A stretch of DNA of 64,000 bases from the NCBI GenBank assembly GCA_013399855.1, contig VXAY01003762.1, positions 1 to 64,000 of the forward strand, in the 5' to 3' direction. The notes under the pieces were generated by a model. It saw nothing but the letters and a program-made list of their open reading frames with translations, did not search any database and was not told the origin of the DNA. The DNA is from Oxyruncus cristatus (Eukaryota > Chordata > Aves > Passeriformes > Cotingidae). Below, one piece after another: positions 36,976 through 50,668 of the stretch; position 1 is the first letter of the stretch; the number at the start of each line of letters is the position of its first letter. A program made the position numbers and the translations under genes.

Positions 36976-39900
36976 AAAATAAAAATATTCAAAACTGCTA
37001 CTTTAACTCAAGTTCACGATCCTCATTGAAAACAAAGAAGTACATGAGAATCCAAAACAAATTCTTACAGGCACCTAAAATGAATTCACTAAAGGAAGAA
37101 CCTGCAGACATAGCCCTCAGTGGCTATTGTCACCTGTTTCCACATCACACACATGAGGTTAGGAAGCCCTAGAGGTCACCAGCATACAATTAAATGAAGA
37201 TTTTGACAAAATCAACTTGAAGCCAAGCAACTGTGAGAAGACACTAAGATTAAGTGTGTGCTCATTTGCCAGACTATAGCCAAAAAAGCACATCATTTTA
37301 TTTCAGCACATATTTCTACAAAGAATAGAGTAGGCACTGATAGTGTAGCCTATTATTCTAGCTTTTCCTTCATTCTTTAACATCACCACTCTTATATAAA
37401 TTCTGGAGAGAAAGATAGTTTTGTTCTAACTTCTTCAAAAGAGGTTTTGGAGGATATGATTATTTACTGTATTTCATTGCAGTCCTCATACTATGAAATC
37501 AAACCTAGGCACTGTCTTTGTGCACCAGAGCAAGAGCAGCTTAGAACAGCTGCAGCACCAAGAATGAACCTGGATGTATTACTAGAGCCCAGCAGAAAGC
37601 ACATACCCAAAAGGACTTCTTTAGATGTAAGGAAGATTACTGACTTTTATCTTTCTCCTTATTTTCCTAACTTCTGCTGCTCACGTTTGATGCAGTGATG
37701 CGATTATTAGCAACCTTCTGGCAAACCAGTGCTGGGGTGCACTGGTTGCTGATAGTTGTTCTTTTTCCAGTTGAACTTATACAGAAGCCCCCAGCAGATG
37801 AATTCTCTTTCAGGTGTCTCATAATTTGCAATGAGAGACCTCTTTTCATTCATTCATTCAGAAAAAAAAAAAAATTTTCCATTTCCCTTGTATTTTATCT
37901 AGAAGCACAATTTTTTGTAAGGGCCTGTTTTTATGCATTTTGATGGTGTACTTTACACCCCTGAAGAGAACAAACATTCTACATTACCATCTGAGCAGAC
38001 TCAGCAGGGTATCAGAGTGCAGAGTCTGCTCCTCTGGCTAATCCATTACTGAACAAATACCTCCACAATGAAACAGTGAGTTAGCAACCCCATCTGCTCT
38101 GAATATACCCTGCCACAAGAGGAACTAACAGAATGTGTATGACATTCTTGTTCCTTTCTTCCAGAAGATCCCAGAGGGCTTTGCAAACTGTATCACCCTT
38201 GAAGGGGAATGCAGGTCATACACTGATTTTTTAAAATGATTCAAAGGATATAAAATTAGAACAGGCTCAGCTGGGCAACTATGATAGTATCAATGACAAA
38301 ATGAACTAGAGCCCAGAATCCTTGATGCTGCTCTACCTTCTGACATGGTCATGGTCAGGTTTTCTGCACCTTTAATTCATTTCATTCACTGCTCTGAGCA
38401 GAGGCCTAAAATTTACTTTTTTGCACTTCATCTCAAAGTGGAGTTTCTCCTTATTTATGTGCTCCCTTTCCCGATTATACTGCCTCAGAAGTCTTATTCA
38501 TTCTCAGGCCAGCAAATTGGCTTTCCACATATTCAACAACTCTCCCCACCTTGCATGGTGCATTGATCTATTCTTGCTGAGGCTGAAGGACATAGGTGCC
38601 TGCAGGACCAGCATTAAAGCTGGTTTGCATAGCAGTGATTATAAGGGTGTACTCATAGAAAGTACAATCAGCAGTTCCTTGCCCATGTCTTCCAACAGAT
38701 GTCATATTACAGCCTGGCTTGTTATAATATTCTTACTAACAAAAGAGTTTCATACTGGAAGTATCCTTTTTTAATATCTGAGCACTGCAATTTAAATATA
38801 AGCTCCAGTCCAAGCCTGGAGACACTGAAGACACAAACACCCAGGGTAAAATGTGAAAATTAATCCATTTCATGACGACACTGATCCCTGCCACACAAAC
38901 CCACCTCCAGCCCCTGTTTGCCCTTGTTCACAGGGAGAAGTTCACTTATCTCTTCCAGAAACAACACATTCAGACGTGCAAATACCTGATAAACCCAGCA
39001 GAGACTGATGTAATCCATCTCCTTGTAGAATGCTCAGTGCATTTGTCCCACCCTCCCTGCCCCCACCCCCGTTTGATTGTCACCACAAGAGTCGCATCCT
39101 AAGAGCAGTTATCTCACAGCCACAACAGCAAGAATACATCTGCTACCTGAATTTAACTGTTTTTCTTCTTACAGGGAAGAAATAATGCAAGGGAACTGGA
39201 GGAAGATGAAGAAAGAGGTGCAAAGAGAAGGTATGTCTTTGAATACACTGGTCATCAGAAACATAAAACTGCTTACCTGGTTCTCCTTTCCTCGTCACAG
39301 GATTGTCTTTTAAACAGCATTCTCAGATGTTTACTTTTTCTTGGCTACTCTTTCTTTGTGTTTTGTTTCTCTAGAAGAGGAAATAAAGCTGTACATTTTC
39401 AGCTAAATTACATTAGTTGTTTAGTGTTTTGCTTTGTTTTTAGCAGACAGGGTAAATGCATGCTAGAAAACATATTCTGACAAATGAGGAAACTTTTTTC
39501 CAGCTAGTTCTAGCTGTAAGAAGCTCTAGCTCACTGAGTCTGTAACTATATCAAAGGTTTAAAAAGTGCCAATTTAAAATCTAATCCCAAAGCCCTTGCA
39601 TGAATGGTCCCATTTACGGGAGAACAAATTTACTTTTTGCCCTCAGATTTATACTGGTTATCAATATAAGGAAATGAGAACAAAAGAAATTCAGTACCTC
39701 AGCCTGTTCTAAGCTGCACCACTTCAAAGAAACTCCAGGAGTAAAAGGATGGTTTCTTTGCATTGAGTCAGGCAGACAATGGTTTTTAAGTTAACAAGTG
39801 TGGTATCATTTTATACAGTCTAATATCTTTGAATCATACAATACATTTCAAAGACAAAAGTTAGGGTGCTTCCTTCATAATGCACTCATAGTAACTGCCA

Positions 39901-42900
39901 GGTATGCGTTCACCTTCCATAAGTTGCCATGGTTTGATCAAACCACTTGTCTAAGTGACTCTACCTGAACATTGCATTTTGTAAGTATCCCTGCATCGTG
40001 GTGACGTCTGTGTGTAAGCATCAAGAAAATGATTGCTCAGTTCTCAATATTCCACCACTTACGATATTTCCAAAGTAAACAACTCTTTCTCCATTGGGAA
40101 ATAATATCTAGGCTAAATTAAAAAGTGAAATGCTAAAAGAAAGCTAGCCTGCTCCACATTAATCTTAAAAAATTTATAATAGAACAAGGCATTGAATTTT
40201 CAGATCTAATGAGACCTGTTTGCTCTGAAGCAACTCATCAACTGATAAGTGAGGAGAGTAGGTTTCACCCCTCCTTAGGCACCTGGCTCAGAGAATCCTT
40301 TGCATATTGTGTAACTGGAAAAATGGAAGCCAAATCATCAGTTTGTATGGTTTGATCCTACACTAAATCTGCTTAAATCCCCCATAAAGCTTCCTTACTA
40401 TGGACATAAATTACAATCATACAATGACACACTAAACAATGCACAGGAAACTGGTCTGTGTGAAAATGAGACCTGGTGACTATGTTATGTGAAAATCCGG
40501 CTGCTGGTGACAACAGGAGATAGGAACAGGACAGAAATTGCCTCTGACCCTCAGAAAATGCACTGGCGTGGGCAGAACAAGATGCTGACAATATTTCATT
40601 TAAGTGCAATGTAAACCTAGCTTTCACATAATACAATCCTGATCTGAAGGCTGTCCGTGTTACAGTGTATATTGTACTCATATCTCCAGTCCAGTTTGTT
40701 CCTTATTGATGAAAAACAATATTGAGATAAGACTAGTAAAACCCAGTGGAGTAAGCACAGAGACATGCTTTAAATAGAGAAAAAATTCCACTAGAGGATA
40801 AGATCCCACTACTGACTTACTCGGCCCATGAGAACATCAGTGAATTAAGCTCAGAGTCAATCCTCGTACTTATATCAGCCAACATACACATTTCTGCAGA
40901 CCAGCCCACTCCTCAGTTTAGCACCATTCAGCCCAATGAACTGAAAAGAGAGGATTGTCTGTCTAAAATCACTCTCCCAACCACACTGCCCACTTACTCT
41001 GAGCATTTCCTGATTTCTTCTTATTTCCTATTTCCTTATTGGTTTCAATCCTACATCACAAACTGGCAAAGCTCCTGTTGAGTTAACCTCAGAAAAAGGC
41101 CCTTAGCCCAAGATGGGGTCTTCAGCAGATTTTGGCTGTGGCCTAAATTTGATTTCTTTGAGCAACTTTAAAAAAATGTACCAAAAGCACTATTAGGCAT
41201 CCCAGATAACCCCACTCCAACTCTGTATCAGCATTTTTCTCTGCACTGCACTTTGCCATCCTCTTTGCACTACAGATGATGTGTATTACAAACATTAGGC
41301 AGAGAGGAATCCTTCAGCATTTCTTTGAAACCTTTTTCTCCCCCTCCCCCCACCAAAATACAAAGACAGCTGAAGAGCACAAAGATATTTATTCTCTCAG
41401 AAAGAGCAGACGTGCTTTTTTTGACTAACACTGGCTTGGCACATGAACTCTGACTAACTGCCTTCGTGTTCAGTCACACTGCTTGCAAACTGCCCCCATT
41501 TCCATCCCTCAGCATCTCCAGCACAAAACCCCCCAAACCACCCCACATATTCAGGGGAAAAAGGTAGTATCAGAAAAAGAAAAAATAAGAGTTTCATTCT
41601 CACTTTCTAAAAAGGCAGAGATGGCAAGGTTTTCATAATGTTTGCTGACCTGAAAAAAATTGAATTTCCAGAAGTGTGAAAGAATTTTGTTCCATTAATT
41701 CATTTGCATTTTTCCCCACCCTAAGGTTAGGAACATAACCCTTTCTATCTCCCCTGTCAGCTGACATTCCACATCACAGCTAGGCTGAGACCGCTCTCAT
41801 GCCCCATCAAGTCCATTAGTGGACTTTGCTCAGCCAATACAAGTATTTAAAAACTCCCTAGAAAACACATTAATCAAACAGATCCACAGTTGTGTAAAAT
41901 CAAAGTTTTTAAATGTACCATATTTAATAAGAAATGGACTGTCAAGCATCTTCAACACGCCAAATTGGCATAGCTCGTTGATTCTCTTGGCTTATGAATA
42001 ACATGTAGCATCACAGACCTTTTGATATGCCTACTTTTTCCATATTTTTGTTTCCTTAAAAAAATTCAAAGCTAAATTCTAAATATAGAAGCAACAGACA
42101 AAATTTAGTACAGAAAATAACCTCAGCAGGGTCATAAAGCCCATGTCAGATCACACCACGACTGATTCACCTGTGTGGGAAAACTAATATATATATTCAC
42201 ATGCCCCATAAAATTTATGGCTCTCATTTTAAAACAAAGGTGACAAATACTTGTGCAATTTAGAAAATGGACCACTTTTCATGATTTAGCAGGGACACAC
42301 GCAGCATACTGTGTTCCAATTACAAACTAAATGGCACACATTCACTGGCAAATGGGAAACAGAAAATTATTTGCTTTGAATGCGTTGAATCATGAGAGAG
42401 AATTTGAAGTGGCACAGCACAGAAAACATCTTCAGCATGCATTTAATCCACACAGATCAATGCTTGAGGCTTCACACATGAATTAGTGACCAGCACAACA
42501 TCAAATACTCCTGTCCCATGCCACAATAACAGCATTACCCAGCTGACAATAAAACATTCATGCATTCATTTGCCTCCAGTTGCTCTGTGTTTGCTGCTGT
42601 TGGAAGCTCCCCAGGAAGATCTGTCACTTCTGAACTCTTGTGTAATACGCAGAGCATGGGCTCACTTTGGCCACTGTGACTTCTGTGGCCAAATCAAAAT
42701 CACATAAGCAAGATGGGTAAAAGACTCAGTTTGCTGCTGGGAAGGCTTGCAGTGTTGTTCCAGAGTGTGCCTCTCTTTCCTCCTTTCTCTCTCCTGGAGC
42801 ACTGGAGTAGCCCTAGGTAAGAGGCAGCAGAGAGTCAGGCTCTGATCTCTGTGGTATGGGGGGAGTAAAAGAGACCAACTTTAAGCCAGTAACACGGAAA

Positions 42901-45900
42901 AGGCAGTGGGATCAGTATCTGTCCCTGGGACATCAAGAGCTACCAGTACACTGTTCCTGATTCATTTCTGGCTTATATCACCCTTACTCCATGAGTTGTA
43001 CCTAAAAAACCACTCCACTAAACTCAAGGCAGTTACTCAAAATTTACATCAGCACTTGAGTCTATCAAGGCACATTCAATGTATGCGGAGGTAAGAAAAA
43101 CATATGTGATTACAGGTAAGGCAAACAAGTCAAAATGAGGACTTAACTAGGTGAATAATGAAGAGAAAGCAGCACTCAAGTTGCTGTTCACATGCTCCTA
43201 CTTCCCTGCAAATGAAACAAACCTAAATGTTTGTCTGAACATGAGGGGGGAAATCCCGTTCATCACATTTACTCTCATCTAGCACCAGCTTCACAGCCGT
43301 CTTCCTGCAGTGAGGTTTACAAACTTGGTGAAACAAATAGGATATGTATTCTGCAGCTTGTGTTTCAGTCAGTAAAAGGTGTGTGCACCAGCAAGGGAAC
43401 TGGTTTAGCAAATCCAAATCCCTGCAAATGGAAAAAACATGCATGGAGACTTCTAGAAGAAAAAAGAAAAACAGTACATCTTTAAAAGTCCCTGCAGAGT
43501 CAGGATGGCCCTGAGACAAAAGGAACGGGCGGGAATAATTCCTCTGTCCTTTCTTGTCTCGATTCAACTAAGTACAAGAAGGGCCTGAGGCAGAGCTACC
43601 AGCCAGGAGCACACCTTGGCAGTAGGAACTGGAGAAAGATGCTGCAGAGGCGGACAGCTTGTAGAGATGCAGGACCTCACCACAGCAGCAGTTCAGTGTA
43701 ACCCTTTCGTGTGAGGGAAAGATATTGCTCACTGGACTGATGAATGTGGGCACAGATACAAGATAATTTTTGAGGTGTTATCTGGTTCTACATCTCCTTT
43801 TGTACACATCATTGGAGTATGGAGTCTGACAAATGAGATTGAGCTACCCCAGACTTCTGCTCACTCTTTTGCCCCTCAATAGAGGCTAGTATCTGCAACA
43901 CCATGAGAAAATACTGTCCCTCTCCCACCAAAGCTCTAAAGTTGTGTATCATTCTGAAGTGGAAGAATAGACTGTCACAGTGGTAAGAATCAAAGAATAC
44001 ATGATGCCAAAAGGTGAAAAATTCAGCTTTGCATTATTACATACACTAAGCAGGATGGCATGTATTCCTTCAAATCTCAGTCTCTCCCAGGTTCTGAAAA
44101 CCAAGTCCCAGACCTCCCGACATATTTTGACAGAAACGGCAAATCTCAGCAAAAAAAACCCTCAAAGATATCAAGGGGGCAACCTCAGTGCAAACCCAAG
44201 AAAGCCTCAGTCTTTTTCCTAGGCTGCATTTTTCATTCATTTTGTCTTAGAGCACAGTACAAATTGCTGAGCTAAAGAATCTCCTGATTTCAAGCATAAA
44301 AGCCCAGAGTAACAAGGCCATGGTCTGAAGGATCACTGCTTTGCCTTTCTCATACTCAGACAATCCTTGCTCTGTTCTGCACAGAGAAGGAAACTGTCCA
44401 CCCTGTTCAGACCACATCCTCCGGGGCAGATGAACACCCAACATATCGAAGTGGCTTCCCCCAACACACTCCCTGAATTTTTAGTTATTTAAAAAGAACA
44501 ACAGCAAACAAAAGCTCAATTGTAAGTGCATCCTGAACTTAAAATCATCTAGAAAAGACCTTCCTTCATTCCCTGCTGTTGCTTTTTCTATCGCTGCCAG
44601 CTACACCGCAGTGCTCCAGGGTAAGTCACAAAATTCTCCATTCTTTTGAGACAGGAATAGTTCAGCTTAGGGAAGGAGCCATTGTCCGTGTGACTAGATA
44701 CATGCACCTGATGTCAGCACTGGGTTTAGGAAGTATGAAACCAAGCTGAGAGAAGAGAAGAGGGAGAACTTTCTTGTAATACAAACACACCCACATCATC
44801 AAGATTTGTTTTAGTACTCTGGCAAGAGCTCATTAGCACTGCAATATTAAGTACTGCAACTGCACTTAAAGATTGCAGCCATACCTGGGACACTGATATT
44901 GGATGTGATGCAGAGTGTCACTGCCAAACTGTTTCCATGCTAGGCACACAATAAAAAGGGTAGGAAGAGAAATGAATAAATTGTAGCCACCAAACCAGGT
45001 CTGCACCTGCAGCTTCCAATACTTGTGGTAGCAGGAGAGGCAGGTTCTAGCACCAGCAGCATAGGGGCTGGACAAAATGACTTTCCACCATAAGAACTAT
45101 TTCTTTTACAGCATTATCAGAAACTGTATCTTAGGACGATGTTCTAACCTCCCTAGTAAGGTGGTAAAGGGAATATAACAAGAACCAGGTAAGCCTACTC
45201 ACATGTTCAAAGGCCGAGAATTACAGCCTATAGCTCTGATACAAAATGGTAACTCCAAGCGTCCAGCTACCTTCCCTTCCCAGATGTTAGCAGTCATCTG
45301 CTATAAGCATGCACCACTGTGGATTGCTGCCAGACATCACAAAGGTTGGAGAAGTGGTGGATCAATAAAGAAAGCAGAGATGCTAGGACCAGGACTTCGC
45401 TTTCTTGAGGTCAAGGACCAGTATTATAGTCTGCTGGGAAGCCCAAAGGAAGAAATTTAATAATTGATGTAATTATTAATAATTTGAAGTAATTTCACTA
45501 TTAGATTTATTGATAATTGCTTATCCTGCAGTTTAAAACTGGTTGTGGATCAAGTAAAGGGTAAATGCATACAATTTCCTCTGTGCCAGCCAGCCTGCTG
45601 CAGCTAGAACCCTCCAGGTCTCAAGATTCCCCTGCTTCAAGCATCTCTCCATCACAGCTGCCACAAAACCTCAGCCTGCCAGACGGAGCTGCAACAGAAG
45701 GCAGGAGACTCTACAAGGACCATTTTCCTTGCCCCATCTCAGAGACTACTCAGATTTCTGGCTCTACTGTGGTTTTCCATCTCCCGGAGTGGCTCCAGCA
45801 GCTTCTGTTCAGGGCTCCCTGCACTTCAGACTTCCTGCTAACTCTCACTTTGTTACTTGGAGTGACTAGATTGCCACATTTTCACCTTTTTAGGTGACAT

Positions 45901-48627
45901 TTTAGTAAAAAATAGGACTAGTTTGGGAAAAACATTATTTTAAAAATTTTAAATAAAATGTGTATTTTCACTTCAAATTTGTAACAATTGGGAGTTTGTT
46001 TTTCCTATAAAGAAGATTTAAAATTAAGCTATGCATGTTTAATAATGGCAATTATTTTACAAGAAGTTATTCTGGTTGCTTCAATTTTTCCCCCTCTTCT
46101 TGCTGTCTATTCCTGTTTACCCAAAGAATAGGAAAAGCATGCAAGTTGCTCACTCCTCTCAGCCCTGTCAGAAGTTTAAAAAGAACATATTTTTATAAGA
46201 TAATGAGAACTTACTCAAAACACTTTTATGAAAAGCAGCATTATGTTTATGCTTTTTAGAAGCAACTAAATATTTCACAAGCAAATTTGAAGTAAAAAGT
46301 TTTCCTTTAGAGAACTTGGACTAGCAGCCACTGAAGTCTGACAGTCAGGATGCTGTGGGGACATGGACCTAGACTGAGTTACTCAGAAGCACCTGAGTTC
46401 CTCCCACAGACATGTCTTTACTACTGTGCCAGATGTAGCTTCAAGGTCAAGTTTGGTGTTGAGGCAATTTGACAACACACATGCACACATTAAAAAATTT
46501 TTTGATTCTACAAAGCATGGTGGGGGCTACATATTCTTGCATTGCAATGTCAATCTTCCTCAACAATAATCAGAATAACTTTTTCTCCTTTTTTTTTTTT
46601 TTTTCTTCCCCCCACTGGAAAAAAACCAGAACTCATTGCCTTGGGAATTTACTAGTAAATTCCCATCAGAATCAGTTTTACTCTGCCTTTCCACTTACAA
46701 AATTAAACTCAAAAAGTAACAAAAATTGGCCAAGGGCAAGAATGGAGGAATCATAGTGAGTACACTTAAGGATCACAATCAAGGCAGACAGTTAAAGACT
46801 AATAAGAATTGTGGTTTTAAGGCAGGTACTAATCAAAAGAAAAGACAGAGTATGTTGTATTATTGTTCAGCAGATGACACCAACAAAATGCAGGAATTGG
46901 GAAAAAACCCCATCATTATAATACACAAGGTGCCTTCTTATAAGAGAGAACTGTTAGACCATTATAAGAAGTCTCTGCTGGGATAAAGCAGACAGTTCTG
47001 TCACTTGCAGTCACAAAGATCTACCAAGACCAGAAGTGGTATGAAATAGGGCTAACAGTGTGATCAGGAAGAGAAAAAAAAACTATCCCACCAAAGGAAC
47101 CTAGTTTATAAAACAAAAAGGAAAAGGAATATGATTGTTCTCCACATAAATCATCAATAATTATTACTAAGGAAAGAACATGCACTGACATTAAACTGGG
47201 GAATATAGAATGATTTCTAATCACAAGTGTTGGACTATCAAACAACCTTTTTTTTTTTCTGGTAGCAGTGATTCCTGTCTCGTTTTAAAATGAGTTTAAT
47301 CAGTTAGTGAAACAGTTAAAGCCTTTGACAGATCTAGACTTCTTGACATAGAAGATTCATTCCACAACTTTCCTTTCATGTTCCTGGACTTCTAAATGCT
47401 AAATGAATCCATGTTTCCACCTGCTGGACTGAAACATTTGTTCAGGAACAATATTCTTCCAACACGTATCGTTGTCACCTCTTCATTAAGAGTTGAATAT
47501 GGAATTACAGCTCCAGCAAAGAAAGAACACATCTAAGCACTTCCCATTTAAACAGAATGCTCTTTCATCCTGTTATATAAATTCCCTTCTCCCAAAAGGA
47601 ATCTCAAAACACTTAAATGCCACGCACTGCTTTACTGTAAACAAAGATTTACCAATTATAGCTTGCAACTCCTCTAGGGTGATACACGTCAGCTGTTCCG
47701 ATACCCCACAGCAGACATGCATAACAGACAAGAGCATCTCCTGCTGAACACAAGAAGGACATTCTCTGGTAGACGGGCTGGGACTGCACTAAACTTGGAC
47801 TCTGGCCAGCACTTCATATCTAACACCAACAAATGGTCCCATAATGCCTCTGAAGCATCAGGGTAGTTTGTTCTAGGCTATATCCAAATGAGGCTCAAGT
47901 GTCACAGACAGCAGGATGGCACATAAATACTCTTTTGAAAAGCCTGATAAATGAGCATTAGGACCTAGGGCCACTGTGAAGCAGGATAAAGATATTTTTC
48001 CCAATTTACAAATAAAGCAAGGCTCACTTCCCCACCGCAGCAAAGGAAGTCTGTGATTGATTGAACCCCAGTTTATACCCCAGTTGTTCCTCCTTTAGCT
48101 GTTCATGAAGCCTCCCATTGCTGCGAAGAATAAATAGGAGGATTACCCAGGAAAGTGAAAACCTCCTATACTTATACAGTACCCCTATACAAAACCCCAG
48201 ACTTACTGGGTTTCAACAAATCCTATTTCACCATTTCCAGTACCTGAAGCACTCAGCCTGTCATTTCAAAAAAAAAAAAAAAAGGCATCTCCAAGTGTTA
48301 AGTTCCATGTGAGCCTTGAGACTCATTTGTCTATGTACCACCTAAACACTGCAGATTTTACTTTTAACCTGAACTACGCCACTGGAAGTAGTGAATGCAT
48401 TTTGTCCTCCATAAAAACTAAAATAAATTTTTGCACTTTCATGGTTTTACCCCTCAAAAGAGCTCCCAGTTCTTCACAAACACTGATGCACCACAGAGGT
48501 CCATCAAACAGATCTACTCCATGACAATATATATAGACTGTGATTTGAATCTCCCGATGGTCTCATAAACAGAGAACTATTTTCAATCTTTGTTTTGGAG
48601 CTGGGGTAAAAGAAATACAAGAAATTT

Positions 48628-48705
48628 ACTGCAGAACAGGGAGTTGAACTTAAATTACTCAAGTCATATGCAAAACCTCAAACTACTGGACCATTCTTCC
48701 CTTCA
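48628..48705 (-). mobile_element. ancient tRNA-derived SINE remnant (MIR/CORE-SINE-like head)
   Basis: The plus strand reads CAGAACAGGGAGTTGAACTT and then, about 40 bases later, AACTACTGGACCATTCTTCC. In reverse complement this resembles the tRNA-derived head of MIR/CORE-SINEs, where a B-box-like GGGATTTGAACC is followed by AACCACTGGACCATNCTGCC. Spacing and both anchors fit. Divergence is high, as expected for an element older than birds. It could be another amniote tRNA-SINE. Confidence 0.4.
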
Positions 48706-50150
48706 CTGTAAAATAATAGAAAAAATCACGAGCTCAGGTGACAGTATTATACTTCTCTAAATTGTATCTTTCTTTAACTAAAAGCTTCAGGTTATTGGAA
48801 ACACTGACATTCCCTAATGTCCTTTCAGGGTCCAACTCCTCCTGTCTCCTCTACTCCACTTCCAAACTATTTGAAAATGTCATCTTTCATTTGTGACACA
48901 TCCCAGCCATGTGGGGTGGCAGCTGAGTCACCTCCCTGCTGTGAACGAGGTGGAATGGTGACAACCACCTTATAACTGCACAATCCTTTTTTGGGCACTT
49001 TGTGTTGGAGGCTGCTCTCCCATTCTATGCAAAGGGAAAGGTGGGAGGAACAAACTGGGGTGGAAGAACTCCACACACACAAAGGAGAATGGAGGGATTG
49101 GAGGTGGACCTAGTAATCAAATTGCATCTTCAAACATAGTCAAACTAAAGGGCACCTAGAAAACCAGGCACAAACACTAAAAAAACCCAGCAATGAGTCA
49201 GAGACTCATTTGGGTTGACATTCTGCTGATGTCTGCTGAAGGCTCTGAACTGAGGCATCTCTTAAAGCATCTATATCTCACCATAGACTCTGTGGAGATA
49301 CTGGGATGTAGCATCACGTCTTTGACATGATGCTCGTTTAAAATATTCCCCTCTTCCCCCCACCAATTCTTCCCTTTCCAGTTCTTGAGGAGGTTCACCC
49401 TCTTCTCAGTCATGCTAAGAGGGTTGTTAGTGGAGTTCTCCTGGAAACTGGAGAAGAAAGTTATCTCAATTTGAAATGTCCCTTCTGTGAGGGGAAAAAG
49501 GGCCAGAAACACCATCACCAAGCAGCTTTGTTGTTCAAGACAACGGATCAGCACCACAGATACAGTTTCACAGATTACCTAAAATTCACAAACACATTTC
49601 TCTTTGACTGTGCCCTCATACCTGTCTCACAGAGTGTTTTACAAGGCAGAAGATCCTACAGCACCACAATAACTACTGCCTAAGAGCACGCTATCCCTGT
49701 TACCCTACTTATACACCATGTGCATGATTTTGCCCTAAGCCCTCTATCTGTTGTTGTGTATGAGAGAACCTGCACTGGTGGTGCAAGCCCTGGTGCCAAA
49801 CATCAGTCACCAGAATTCATCTCTTCCACTGCTGCCACACGTGACACCCTAGTCAACCTGAAACAAGGAAACTTTGACATTTGTCTCTACTCATTAGCTC
49901 CTTCTTAAGAATCTGTCAATTACCTCATCAATCAAATGTCAGAAAAAATTAGTGAGGAAGTATTAAATCTACACTCCAGTAAACTTGGACCTGCAAGAGT
50001 TGTTTCAAGACATGTAGCCAGAAGCAGACTTGATTTCATCTCCTCGGGAATGAGCACTTCTACACAAACAGAAGTGTGTGGCCCTTGGATCCCCAGGATA
50101 TTATTATACTCTGACACCTTCCTTGTTTGGGTGTGCTCAGCACGCCCATT

Positions 50151-50168
50151 ACACACACACACACACAC
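50151..50168. repeat. AC dinucleotide microsatellite (9 units)
   Basis: Uninterrupted AC repeat followed by CC. It is similar in motif and flank (TTACACAC...) to the AC run at 23759-23774. Confidence 0.9.
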
Positions 50169-50668
50169 CCCATAGGTAAATAAAAGGTTAAATACATTGT
50201 CCCTTGCCTATATTTTCCAGAAGGCTTTTTTGATAAAGGACTTTCACTGCCAGTATGTTTCCATTTATTGCAGGCTAAAGATGGAGGCTACTGAATCTTG
50301 CCTTGAGAAGCAGAATTATATCCTCTGCTCAGGCAGCAGCCGTCTGTGCTCTGAGACCAAACACATGGGGCAGTCGGTGTAGCCATGCACTGCAGGAAAC
50401 TCATCTGATGAGGAATCATGTCATCACTACAGAAAGGATAGATAAGGAAGGAGATGATTTCATGAATCTCTGAAAACCCAAAAACTTGTCACTGTGTTTA
50501 AGGACCTCCTCTATCTCACAGTCACCCCTCTCAACTGGTTTTGGTCTTTTTCACTGGTAGGAAAACGTGAAGCCATCTGTTCCACCAAAAACCAGAAAAC
50601 TAACATGTTTACATCCTTCCCTCTCAAAGACAGATTTGCCAATGAGGGTTGGCCTTAGCAGGATGGTA

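Larger units (their letters stand above)
36976..50668. other. intergenic DNA, no gene recognised
   Basis: AT-leaning unique sequence. Open frames are below about 120 codons, overlap in several frames and show no domain. Poly-T (46589-46604) and poly-A (48268-48283) tracts, one ancient SINE-like remnant (48628-48705) and an AC microsatellite (50151-50168) are listed or noted separately. A possible further MIR-like trace lies at about 47985-48085, but it is too weak to call. Confidence 0.65.

Noticed and set aside
23759..50168. The two AC microsatellites as related duplicates
   Set aside because: They share only the TTACACAC junction and no flanking homology. Independent simple repeats.
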